Shown one piece after another: positions 35,266 to 42,814 of a stretch of DNA of 64,000 bases. Under the pieces are notes generated by a model. The model worked only from the letters and a program-made list of their open reading frames with translations, was not told where the DNA came from and made no database searches. The stretch is from Candidatus Desulfobacillus denitrificans (lineage in GTDB: Bacteria; Pseudomonadota; Gammaproteobacteria; Burkholderiales; Rhodocyclaceae): positions 868,001-932,000 of the forward strand of contig AP021857.1 in the NCBI GenBank assembly GCA_017347485.1, written 5' to 3'. A program made the position numbers and the translations under genes. Every line of letters starts with the position of its first letter. Positions within the stretch are counted from its first letter, which is position 1.

Positions 35266-35701
35266 GGTGGACCGCAACATCGTCAATGTCCTGCAGGGCG
35301 GCTTTCCGATCTGCGACGAGCCCTACCTGGCTGTGGCGGAACCGCTCGGACTGACGGAAGCCGAGCTGATCGCCCGCCTGCAGCGCCTGCTGGAAACGAA
35401 GACGCTGACGCGCTTCGGCCCGATGTTCCAGGTCGAGCGCATGGGCGGCGCCTTCGTGCTGGCGGCGCTGGCCGTGCCGCAGGCCGACTACGAGCGCGTG
35501 GCGGAACAGGTGAATGCCCTGCCGGAGGTGGCGCACAACTACCGGCGCGAGCACGCGCTGAACATGTGGTTCGTGCTGGCCACCGAGACGCTGGAAGGCA
35601 TCCCCGCCGCCATCGACAGGATCGAACGCGCGACGGGATTGAAGGTCTATGCCTTTCCCAAGCTGAAAGAGTATTTCGTCGGAATGAAGCTGCATGCCTG
35701 A
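35258..35701 (+). CDS. nirG: Siroheme decarboxylase subunit NirG
   Basis: A 147-residue Lrp/AsnC-like subunit with VDRNIVNVLQGGFPICDEPY and the NirD/NirG-type NYRREHALNMWFVLATE motif, ending KLKEYFVGMKLHA. It overlaps nirDL by 8 bases and nirH by 8. Start 35258 is chosen for similarity; the 24 residues of an upstream reading are nirDL in another frame. It pairs with NirH as the second heterodimeric decarboxylase. Confidence 0.9.
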   Translation: MDEVDRNIVNVLQGGFPICDEPYLAVAEPLGLTEAELIARLQRLLETKTLTRFGPMFQVERMGGAFVLAALAVPQADYERVAEQVNALPEVAHNYRREHALNMWFVLATETLEGIPAAIDRIERATGLKVYAFPKLKEYFVGMKLHA

Positions 35702-36242
35702 CGCTGCCCTCTCCCCCAGCCCCTCTCCCGCGGGCGGGAGAGGGGAGCATGGTGAGCCGCTGGCGCGGCTGGACGGGATCGACCGCCGCCTGATCGTGGC
35801 GACCCAGGGCGGCCTGCCGCTGGTGCCGCGCCCCTACCACGCGCTGGCCGAGCAGCTCGGCCTGTCGGCGGAGGAGGTGATGGCGCGCCTGCGCCGCCTG
35901 CTGGAGAGCGGCGTCGTCCGCCGCATCGGCGCCGTGCCCAACCACTACGCCCTCGGCTACACCGCCAACGGCATGAGCGTGTGGGACGTGCCCGACGAGC
36001 GCATCGACGCGTTGGGCGAGGCGGTTGGGAAGCTGCCCTTCGTCACCCACTGCTACCACCGGCCGCGCGCCCTGCCGCTGTGGCCCTACAACCTGTTCGC
36101 CATGGTGCATGGCAAGAGCCGCGACGAGGTCGAGGCGCAGGTGAAGCAGATCGCCGCGCTGCTCGGCGCCGACTGCCGCGCCCACGACGTGCTCTTCAGC
36201 AGCCGGATTCTCAAGAAGACCGGCCTGCGTATCGGAGGCTGA
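35694..36242 (+). CDS. nirH: Siroheme decarboxylase subunit NirH
   Basis: The 182-residue protein, from about residue 25 on, is a standard NirH/NirL-type unit (LDGIDRRLIVATQGGLPLVPRPYHALAEQLG; CYHRPRALPLWPYNLFAMVHG with the catalytic His region). The first 25 or so residues (ALSPSPSPAGGRGEHG) are translated from a GC-rich palindromic repeat and look like an insertion at the start. The original start may have been just after it. It is coupled to nirG and lies three bases before nirJ. Confidence 0.88.
   Translation: MPDAALSPSPSPAGGRGEHGEPLARLDGIDRRLIVATQGGLPLVPRPYHALAEQLGLSAEEVMARLRRLLESGVVRRIGAVPNHYALGYTANGMSVWDVPDERIDALGEAVGKLPFVTHCYHRPRALPLWPYNLFAMVHGKSRDEVEAQVKQIAALLGADCRAHDVLFSSRILKKTGLRIGG
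35707..35748. repeat. Palindromic CCCTCTCCC-type repeat inside the nirH 5' end
   Basis: A 10-bp stem CCCCTCTCCC / GGGAGAGGGG with a GC loop, preceded by a partial direct copy (CCCTCTCCCCC). Repeats of this type are dispersed in many proteobacterial genomes, usually between genes. Here it is translated as an extra N-terminus. Confidence 0.85.
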
Positions 36243-36245
36243 AGG

Positions 36246-37400
36246 ATGTTCCGCATTTCGCAGTACATGGGGGAGATCGCGCATCCGACGCCGCTCGGGC
36301 CGAAGCGCCCATTTGGCAACCTCGCGCCCGGGCCGGTGGTGATCTGGAACCTGATCCGCCGCTGCAACCTCACCTGCAAGCACTGCTACTCGATTTCCGC
36401 CGACAAGGACTTCCCCGGCGAATTGAGCACGCAGGAAGTCTATGTCGTGATGGACGACCTCAAGCGCTTCCGCGTGCCGGTGCTGATCCTCTCTGGCGGC
36501 GAGCCGCTGCTGCGGCCGGACATCTTCGACATCGCGAGCCGCGCCAAGGGCCTCGGCTTCTACGTCGGCCTCTCTTCCAACGGCACGCTGATCGACGAGT
36601 CCAACATCCGCCGTATCGCGGAGACTGACTTTGACTACGTCGGCGTCAGCCTCGACGGCATCCGCGAGACGCACGACAAGTTCCGCCGCATGGACGGCGC
36701 CTTCGAGAAGTCCCTGCATGGCATCCGCCTCTGCCGCGACGCGGGCCTCAAGATCGGCGTGCGCTTCACCCTGACGCAGGACAACGCCCACGACCTGCCG
36801 GGATTGCTGAAGCTGGTCGAGGACGAGGGCATCGACCGCTTCTACTTCTCGCACCTCAACTACGCCGGCCGCGGCAACAAGAACCGCAAGGACGACGCCC
36901 ATCACCAGATGACACGCCAGGCCATGGACCTGCTCTTCGACACCTGCCGGGACTACCAGCAGCGCGGCCTGAACAAGGAGTTCACCACCGGCAACAACGA
37001 CGCCGACGGCGTGTACTTCCTGCACTGGGTGGCGAAGCATTTTCCCGACCGCGCGGCGCACGTGCGGGCGAAGCTCGCGCAGTGGGGCGGCAATTCCTCC
37101 GGCGTGAACGTCGCCAACATCGACAACCTCGGCAACGTGCACCCCGACACCATGTGGTGGCACCACACCCTCGGCAACGTGCGCGAGCGGCCCTTCTCGG
37201 AAATCTGGGTGGACACCACCGACCCGATCATGGCCGGCCTCAAGGCCAAGCCGCGCAAGGTCGGCGGCCGCTGCGGCGCCTGCCTGCACTTCGACATCTG
37301 CGACGGCAACACCCGCGTGCGCGCCCAGCAGCTCACCGGCGATCCGTGGGCGGAAGACCCCGGCTGTTATCTTATCGACGAGGAGATCGGACTGAAATGA
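36246..37400 (+). CDS. nirJ: Radical SAM heme d1 biosynthesis protein NirJ
   Basis: The 384-residue protein has the radical SAM cluster CNLTCKHC (about residue 40), the GGEPLLRPD motif, and a C-terminal SPASM-like Cys cluster (RCGACLHFDICDGN ... GCYLIDEE). In heme d1 synthesis it replaces the two propionates of didecarboxysiroheme by oxo groups. The ribosome site is weak (AAGG) directly before the ATG, consistent with translational coupling from nirH. The stop overlaps nirN by four bases. A GAGACTGACTTT word lies in the barrel region (36624). Confidence 0.95.
   Translation: MFRISQYMGEIAHPTPLGPKRPFGNLAPGPVVIWNLIRRCNLTCKHCYSISADKDFPGELSTQEVYVVMDDLKRFRVPVLILSGGEPLLRPDIFDIASRAKGLGFYVGLSSNGTLIDESNIRRIAETDFDYVGVSLDGIRETHDKFRRMDGAFEKSLHGIRLCRDAGLKIGVRFTLTQDNAHDLPGLLKLVEDEGIDRFYFSHLNYAGRGNKNRKDDAHHQMTRQAMDLLFDTCRDYQQRGLNKEFTTGNNDADGVYFLHWVAKHFPDRAAHVRAKLAQWGGNSSGVNVANIDNLGNVHPDTMWWHHTLGNVRERPFSEIWVDTTDPIMAGLKAKPRKVGGRCGACLHFDICDGNTRVRAQQLTGDPWAEDPGCYLIDEEIGLK
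36624..36633 (+). repeat. Dispersed word GACTGACTTT, copy 8
   Basis: GCGGAGACTGACTTTGAC in nirJ, read as AETDFD. Confidence 0.8.
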
Positions 37401-38992
37401 ACAACCTGTTTCGCCACAGAGACACAGAGACACAGAGAAAGGCGAGACGGTTCCTTTTTTCTCTGTGCCTCTGTGTCTCTGTGGTGAATGGTTTTGCCTT
37501 TGCCGCAGACGGCGCGCCCGAGCTCTATCGCAAGCATTGCGCCGAATGCCACGGCGCCGACCGTTTCGGCCTGATGGGGCCGGCGCTGCTGCCGGAGAAC
37601 CTCTCGCGCCTGAGGAAGGACGCCGCCGCCGCCATGATCCGCGACAGCCGCCCCGCCGTGCAGATGCCGGCCTTCAAGGAGGTACTCAAGCCCGAGGAGA
37701 TCCAGGCGCTCGCCGACTACATCTACACGCCGGTGCCGATGCCGCAGTGGGGCGAGGCGGAGATCCGCGCCTCGCGCATCGTGCATCACGCGTCGGGTTC
37801 GCTGCCCGACAAGCCGCAGTTCGCCGCCGACATGATGAATCTCTTCATCGTGGTGGAAGGCGGCGACCACCACGTCACCCTGCTCGACGGCGACAAGCTG
37901 GAGCCCATCCATCGCTTCCCCTCGCGCTTCGCCCTGCACGGCGGGCCGAAGTTCACGCCGGACGGGCGCTACGTCTTCTTCGCCTCGCGCGACGGCTGGA
38001 TCTCCAAGTTCGACATCTGGAGCCTGAAGACGGTGGCCGAGGTGCGCGCCGGCATCAACACGCGCAACGCCGCCGTCTCCGGCGACGGCAAGTACGTCGC
38101 TGTCGCCAACTATCTGCCGCACAGCCTGGTTATCCTCGACGCCGAGCTGAATCCGCTGAAGGTGCTTGCCGTGCGCGACAAGGATGGACGGAAGACTTCC
38201 CGCGTCTCCGCCGTTTATACCGCCGAGCCGCGCAAGAGCTTCGTTGCCGCCCTGAAGGACGTCAAGGAAGCGTGGGAGATCAGCTACGACCCGAAGGCGC
38301 CGGAGATCCCCGCCGGCTGCATCCACGACTTCCAGTTCAAGGAAGGCGCCTTCATCCCCGGCTTCCTCAACCCGAAGCGCTCGATCCTCGACGACTATCT
38401 CGACGATTTCTTCTTCACGCAGGACTACAACGAGGTGATGGGCGCCAGCCGGGAGGCCGGCAAGGGACAGGTGGTGAACCTCGACGTGCGTCGCAGCATC
38501 GCCACCCTCGACCTGCCCGGCATGCCGCATCTGGGCTCGGGCATCACCTGGGACTGGCAGGGCCGCCGCGTCATGGCGACGCCGAACCTGAAGGAAGGCG
38601 TCGTCAGCGTCATCGACATGAAGACCTGGCAGACCCTCAAGCAGATCAAGACGCCCGGCCCCGGCTTCTTCATGCGCAGCCACGAGAACTCGCGCTACGC
38701 CTGGGTGGACTCCATGATGAGCCGCGAGCACAAGGACACGCTGACGGTGATCGACAAGCAGACGCTGGAAGTCGCCGCGCAGCTCAGGCCCGTGCCGGGC
38801 AAGACGCTGGCCCACATCGAGTTCACGAAAGACGGCAAGTATGCGCTGGCCAGCCTGTGGGAGAACGACGGCGCCCTCATCGTCTTCGACGCCGCCACGC
38901 TGAAGGAAGTCAAGCGCATTCCGGCGAAGAAGCCGGTCGGCAAGTACAACGTCTGGAACAAGGTCACCCGTTCCGAGGGCACCAGCCACTGA
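37397..38992 (+). CDS. nirN: Dihydro-heme d1 dehydrogenase NirN
   Basis: A periplasmic NirS paralogue that introduces the last double bond of heme d1. The 531-residue precursor has a cytochrome c domain with CAECH (48-52) and a d1-type propeller (HHASGSLPDKPQF, GDHHVTLLDGDKLE, NYLPHSLVILDAE, GMPHLGSGITWDW, HENSRYAWVDSMMS, KPVGKYNVWNKV). The N-terminus is striking. Residues about 6-30 come from a CACAGAGA-type inverted repeat (37414-37484) that encodes a charged n-region and hydrophobic FLFSLCLCVSVV, i.e. the signal peptide itself. It is the last gene of the nirC-N operon and is coupled to nirJ. Confidence 0.93.
   Translation: MNNLFRHRDTETQRKARRFLFSLCLCVSVVNGFAFAADGAPELYRKHCAECHGADRFGLMGPALLPENLSRLRKDAAAAMIRDSRPAVQMPAFKEVLKPEEIQALADYIYTPVPMPQWGEAEIRASRIVHHASGSLPDKPQFAADMMNLFIVVEGGDHHVTLLDGDKLEPIHRFPSRFALHGGPKFTPDGRYVFFASRDGWISKFDIWSLKTVAEVRAGINTRNAAVSGDGKYVAVANYLPHSLVILDAELNPLKVLAVRDKDGRKTSRVSAVYTAEPRKSFVAALKDVKEAWEISYDPKAPEIPAGCIHDFQFKEGAFIPGFLNPKRSILDDYLDDFFFTQDYNEVMGASREAGKGQVVNLDVRRSIATLDLPGMPHLGSGITWDWQGRRVMATPNLKEGVVSVIDMKTWQTLKQIKTPGPGFFMRSHENSRYAWVDSMMSREHKDTLTVIDKQTLEVAAQLRPVPGKTLAHIEFTKDGKYALASLWENDGALIVFDAATLKEVKRIPAKKPVGKYNVWNKVTRSEGTSH
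37414..37484. repeat. CACAGAGA-type inverted repeat within the nirN signal-peptide region
   Basis: The 27-bp arms 37414-37440 and 37458-37484 are complementary with one mismatch. A second element of the same family lies at 54809-54901 between panC and panB. Confidence 0.9.
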
Positions 38993-39011
38993 GCCGGCGC
39001 CGTGCCGGCGA

Positions 39012-39022
39012 GACTGACTTTT
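39012..39022 (+). repeat. Dispersed word GACTGACTTTT, copy 9
   Basis: GGCGAGACTGACTTTTCCGG, intergenic, 20 bases after nirN. Confidence 0.85.
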
Positions 39023-39106
39023 CCGGAATGAAAGCGGGCTTTTCCCGGTGCGGCCGCCGGGCATGGCGTAGAATGTCGGCTTTCTCGGCAGGATCCTGGA
39101 ATTGCA

Positions 39107-40354
39107 ATGAAATGCGTGGATGATTTTCGCCTGCGGCTCGGCAGACGGGAGCTGGTGCCGATCATGATCGGCGGCATGGGCGTGGACATCTCCACGGCGG
39201 AACTGGCGCTGGAGGCGGCCCGCCTGGGCGGCGTCGGCCACATTTCGGACGCCATGATCAAGACGGTCTCCGACCGCCGCTACGACACCAAGTTCGTCAG
39301 CGTCAAGCAGAAGCGCTACAAGCACAACGTCGCCAACGTCGACAAGTCCGAGGTGAAGTTCGACCTCGCCGACGTCGCCGAGGCGACCCGATTGCACGTG
39401 CAGCGCACGATGGAGGCCAAGCGCGGCGAAGGGCTGATCTTCATCAACTGCATGGAGAAGCTCACCATGAACGCGCCGAAGGAGACGCTGCGCGTGCGCC
39501 TGACGACCGCCATGGACGCCGGCATCGACGGCATCACGCTCGCCGCCGGCCTGCACCTGGGCTCCTTCGGACTGATCGAGGACCACCCGCGCTTCCGGGA
39601 CGTCCAACTCGGCATCATCGTCTCCTCGCTGCGCGCCCTGCAATTGTTCCTGCGCAAGAGCGCGCGCAGCGGGCGGCTGCCCGACTTCGTGGTGGTGGAG
39701 GGACCGCTCGCCGGCGGCCACCTCGGCTTCGGCCTCGACGACTGGATGAAGCACGATCTGCGCGTCATCACGGCGGAAATCCTGGCGTATCTGCGCCAGG
39801 AGAAACTCGACATTCCGGTGATCCCGGCCGGCGGCATTTTCACCGGCACCGACGCGGTGGGTTATCTGGAGACCGGCTCGGCCGCCGTGCAGGTGGCGAC
39901 GCGCTTCACCGTGGCGAAGGAGTGCGGCCTGCCGGCGAAGGTGCAGCAGGAGTACTTCAAGGCGACCGAGGACGACATCGAAGTGAACGGCATCTCGCCG
40001 ACCGGCTACCCGATGCGCATGCTGAAGAACAGCCCGGCCATCGGCTCGGGCATCCGGCCGAACTGCGAGGCCTACGGCTACCTGCTCGACGCCAACGGCC
40101 ATTGCGACTACATCGATGCCTATTACCGCGAGGTGGCGGCGCATCCCGGCCAGAAGAACATCGAGGTGTGGGACAAGACCTGCCTGTGCACCCACATGCG
40201 CAACTTCGACTGCTGGACCTGCGGCCACACCACCTACCGCCTGAAGGACACCACGCGCAAGCTCGAGGACGGCAGCTATCAGTTGCTGACCGCCGAGCAC
40301 ATCTTCCGCGACTACCAGTTCAGCAGGGACGGCAAGGTCGCCCTGCCGGAGTGA
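39107..40354 (+). CDS. Nitronate monooxygenase-like FMN protein with Cys-rich tail
   Basis: A 415-residue cytoplasmic TIM-barrel protein of the 2-nitropropane dioxygenase/NMO family. Visible features are PIMIGGMGVDIST at the N-terminus, GITLAAGLH, VVVEGPLAGGHLGFG (flavin/active-site loop), IPVIPAGGIFTGTDAVGYLETGSAAVQVATRF (FMN phosphate site). An extra C-terminal segment contains C359, C361, C369 and C372 (CLCT...DCWTCGH), a probable metal or Fe-S site not usual in this family. It could oxidise nitronates or act as a different flavin-dependent enzyme, such as an enoyl reductase-like protein. It follows nirN but has its own gap, so linkage to denitrification is inference. Confidence 0.8.
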   Translation: MKCVDDFRLRLGRRELVPIMIGGMGVDISTAELALEAARLGGVGHISDAMIKTVSDRRYDTKFVSVKQKRYKHNVANVDKSEVKFDLADVAEATRLHVQRTMEAKRGEGLIFINCMEKLTMNAPKETLRVRLTTAMDAGIDGITLAAGLHLGSFGLIEDHPRFRDVQLGIIVSSLRALQLFLRKSARSGRLPDFVVVEGPLAGGHLGFGLDDWMKHDLRVITAEILAYLRQEKLDIPVIPAGGIFTGTDAVGYLETGSAAVQVATRFTVAKECGLPAKVQQEYFKATEDDIEVNGISPTGYPMRMLKNSPAIGSGIRPNCEAYGYLLDANGHCDYIDAYYREVAAHPGQKNIEVWDKTCLCTHMRNFDCWTCGHTTYRLKDTTRKLEDGSYQLLTAEHIFRDYQFSRDGKVALPE

Positions 40355-40362
40355 CGATTCGT

Positions 40363-40427
40363 CGTCCCCGCGGAAACGGGGATCCAGCGTCTTTCCTTGT
40401 TTCTGGATTCCCGCTTGCGCGGGGACG
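40363..40427. repeat. CGTCCCCGC-type palindromic repeat between the NMO-like and cytochrome b genes
   Basis: The 25-base arms 40363-40387 and 40403-40427 are inverted copies with a few mismatches. This is the common dispersed 'GGATTCCCGC...GCGGGGACG' element. It lies between convergent genes and can act as a terminator. Confidence 0.85.
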
Positions 40428-40439
40428 GCAATCTTACCT

Positions 40440-42371
40440 TCAGCTCTTCGGTTCCTCCGCAGAAACCTGGATGGCCATCGAACGCGCCGAGATCGTGAAG
40501 GCGTCGGAGAAACACATGCCTTCCTCGGCGCCCTGGTCCTTCAGCTTCGGGAAGATCGCCTCGACCATCCTTACCGAGCCGCAGGCGTAGATCTCGTTGC
40601 CGGCGAGGCTGGGGAAATCCTGCAGGATGGCCTCGTGTACGAGGCCCGTGCGACCCGTCCAGCCGTCGCCGGCTTCAGGCTCGGAGAGCACCGGGATGAA
40701 CTTGAAGTTCCCGTGCTCGCGCTGCCACTGCTCGGGCAGGTCGGCGAGGTACAGATCGCGATGCTGCTTGACGCCCCAGTAGAGGCGGATCGGCCGCTTC
40801 AGGCCGCGGTGGAAGGCGTCCTCGACCATGCTCTTCACCGGGGCGAAGCCGGTGGCGCCGGCGACGAAGATGATCGGCCGGCTCGACTCGCGCAGGACGA
40901 AGTCGCCGAGCGGGCCCTCGAAGCGGATCGCATCGCCGACCTTCATCTTCTCGAAGACGTGGGTGGTGAAGCGCCCGCCCGGCACCAGGCGGATCTGCAG
41001 CTCGATGTGCTCGGCCTCGTGCGGCGCGCTGGCGAAGGAGAAGGCGCGCCGTTCGCCGTCCTCGAGGATGATGTTGATGTACTGGCCGGCGATGAAGGAA
41101 ATCCTTTCGCCGTGCGGCAGACGGATGGTGACGCCCATCACGTCGTGGCTCAGCTTTTCCATCTTGTCGACGACGCCGGCGTATTCCTTCGCCGGCGCCT
41201 GCGCCAGGGCGAACTGCGGCTCGTACTCGATCTCGATGTCGCTGAGCGGGCTGGCGCAGCACATCAGCACCTTGCCCATGGCCCGTTCGGCTGCGCTCAG
41301 GGCGCTGGGCTGGTAGACGCCGGGGTCGACTTCGCCGTTCAGCACCGAGCACTTGCAGACGCCGCAGCCGCCGTTGCGGCATTCGTAGGGCAGGTTGATC
41401 TCGCCGCGCAGGCCGGCGTCGAGGATGGTCTCGCCGAAGCGCGCGTGCACGGTCTTGTTGTCGGGATGCACGCTGATGTCGAGCAGGGCCTTGGCGCTGC
41501 CGCGCCGCTTCGGCGGCAGCCAGGGCACGAGATAGAGAAACAGGGTGAGGCCGATCAGCAGGGCCCATACCCGGCCGATGGGCCAGTCGTAGATCAGCGG
41601 ATAGACCAGCAGGTAGAACCAGTCGAAGTCGAGCTGGACGACCTCCATCGACAGGTTGGCCTGCGACTGGCTGACCACCGGCTTGACCAGCGAGAGGACG
41701 AGAAAGGTCAGGGTGACCCAGATGGCGATGGCCTTGGGCGGATTGATGTGGGCGCGCGGCACGCGCTGCACATGGATCCACATCACCATCAGCACGACCA
41801 GCGGCGCGCCGAGATGGACGAAGGCGAGCAGGGTGAACAGGCGGTCGTTCACCGCGCCTTCGAAGAGGAAATTGCGGATGATCATGCCGCGGAAGATCGG
41901 AATCCAGTCGAACAGCTCGGCAGTGGCGACGGTGACGAATTGCGCCATCTTGTCCCACACCAGCATGAAGCCGTTGATGCCGGAAATGTAGACCAGCCAG
42001 ATCAGGATGACGCCGGTGATCCAGGAGAACCAGCGGAAGCCGCGGTATTTGTCATAGGCGAAATGGCGCGCCATGTGCAGCAGCATGGTGAGGACCATGC
42101 CGTCGGAGGCGTAGCGGTGGATGCTGCGCAGGATGCCGCCCGCCCACCACTGCTCGTGCGTGATGGCCTCCACTGATTTGTAGGCGTCGTTGACGCCGGT
42201 GTCGGCGAAGATGAACAGATAGAGGCCGCTGGCCGCCACCAGCCAGAACTGCCAGAAGGTGATGGTGCCGAGGTGATAGAGCGGGTTCAGCTTGTCGCCG
42301 AAGGCGATGTTGAAGACGCCTTCGACGCGCATGAAGAACCACTGCATGGTTTTGTGAATGAGCTTGAGCAT
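40440..42371 (-). CDS. bc1-type cytochrome b fused to 2Fe-2S/FAD/NAD(P) oxidoreductase
   Basis: A 643-residue fusion. Residues 1-205 are a bc1-type cytochrome b core with four ligands for two b hemes: H85/H99 and H186/H200, each pair 14 apart. Further membrane segments reach about 285. Among them DWFY (250-253) stands where complex III has its PEWY quinone-oxidation motif. Residues about 295-385 are a plant-type 2Fe-2S ferredoxin (C331, C336, C339, C371). Residues 395-640 form a ferredoxin reductase: flavin motif RAFSFASAP (442-450), NAD(P) loop GATGFAP and CGSVRMVE. It may couple NAD(P)H with the quinone pool, in either direction. A divergent Fnr-type box shared with the DUF2249 gene lies upstream. 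I know no characterised homologue with this domain order. Confidence 0.85.
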   Translation of the reverse strand: MLKLIHKTMQWFFMRVEGVFNIAFGDKLNPLYHLGTITFWQFWLVAASGLYLFIFADTGVNDAYKSVEAITHEQWWAGGILRSIHRYASDGMVLTMLLHMARHFAYDKYRGFRWFSWITGVILIWLVYISGINGFMLVWDKMAQFVTVATAELFDWIPIFRGMIIRNFLFEGAVNDRLFTLLAFVHLGAPLVVLMVMWIHVQRVPRAHINPPKAIAIWVTLTFLVLSLVKPVVSQSQANLSMEVVQLDFDWFYLLVYPLIYDWPIGRVWALLIGLTLFLYLVPWLPPKRRGSAKALLDISVHPDNKTVHARFGETILDAGLRGEINLPYECRNGGCGVCKCSVLNGEVDPGVYQPSALSAAERAMGKVLMCCASPLSDIEIEYEPQFALAQAPAKEYAGVVDKMEKLSHDVMGVTIRLPHGERISFIAGQYINIILEDGERRAFSFASAPHEAEHIELQIRLVPGGRFTTHVFEKMKVGDAIRFEGPLGDFVLRESSRPIIFVAGATGFAPVKSMVEDAFHRGLKRPIRLYWGVKQHRDLYLADLPEQWQREHGNFKFIPVLSEPEAGDGWTGRTGLVHEAILQDFPSLAGNEIYACGSVRMVEAIFPKLKDQGAEEGMCFSDAFTISARSMAIQVSAEEPKS

Positions 42372-42413
42372 TGCTGTCTCTCGGGTGGCGGCGATAACCT
42401 TAAAAAGCGTGAG

Positions 42414-42421
42414 GGAATATA
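42414..42421 (-). promoter_or_regulatory. Predicted -10 of the cytochrome b/2Fe-2S/FAD gene
   Basis: TATATT on the minus strand (42416-42421), about 35 bases downstream of the centre of the Fnr-type box at 42444-42457. This is the distance expected for class II activation, with transcription starting near 42409. Confidence 0.55.
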
Positions 42422-42443
42422 AGGGTTTAATAATTTACCTTCC

Positions 42444-42457
42444 ATGATTTGCATCAA
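42444..42457. promoter_or_regulatory. Shared Fnr/Dnr-type operator between divergent cytochrome b and DUF2249 genes
   Basis: On the minus strand TTGAT-GCAA-ATCAT, one mismatch from consensus. A class II -10 exists on both sides: TATATT (minus, 42416-42421) and GACAAT (plus, 42480-42485). One regulator could drive both directions. Confidence 0.7.
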
Positions 42458-42535
42458 GGCCGCGGAAGTATGCGGCAAGGACAATTTCGCCGCCATGCAC
42501 GCAAGGTGGCGAATAACCCCAACAGGAGAATAGAC

Positions 42536-42799
42536 ATGTCCCATCCGCATCTGCACCTGCAAGCCGACCAGCTGTATCCCTTCGACGCGCGCGGCATCGC
42601 CAAGCGCTTCCGCCATGCCGCCATCTTCGGCGCGCTCGACGCGCTTTTCGCCGGCGAGACCATGCGTTTCTGCAACGACCACGACCCGCTGCCGCTGCTC
42701 GAGCAGTTGCGCGCGCGCTATGGCGAGAAGGTCGAGATCAAGTATGTCCAGCGCGAGCCGGGCGCCATCGTCATCGACTTCGTCAAGAAGCAGGCCTGA
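42536..42799 (+). CDS. DUF2249 family protein
   Basis: An 87-residue soluble protein (MSHPHLHLQADQLYPFDARGIAKRF...GETMRFCNDHDPLPLLEQL...IKYVQREPGAIVIDFVKK). It has the TusA-like fold pattern of DUF2249, with the FxNDHDPxPL motif and one Cys (FCND). DUF2249 proteins recur beside NO-response, NnrS and hemerythrin-type genes, and their activity is unknown. A strong AGGAG ribosome site lies six bases upstream. It starts the plus-strand pair that runs into the polytopic protein gene, downstream of an Fnr-type box. Confidence 0.85.
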   Translation: MSHPHLHLQADQLYPFDARGIAKRFRHAAIFGALDALFAGETMRFCNDHDPLPLLEQLRARYGEKVEIKYVQREPGAIVIDFVKKQA

Positions 42800-42814
42800 G
42801 CGCGACGGCGGCCC

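Noticed and set aside
37082..37396. Extending nirN upstream to 37082
   Set aside because: That part is nirJ in another frame. The ATG at 37397 overlaps the nirJ stop by four bases, as elsewhere in the operon.
37414..37484. CRISPR array from the repeated CACAGAGA units
   Set aside because: The units are short, abutting and inverted, with no spacers and no cas genes in the window.
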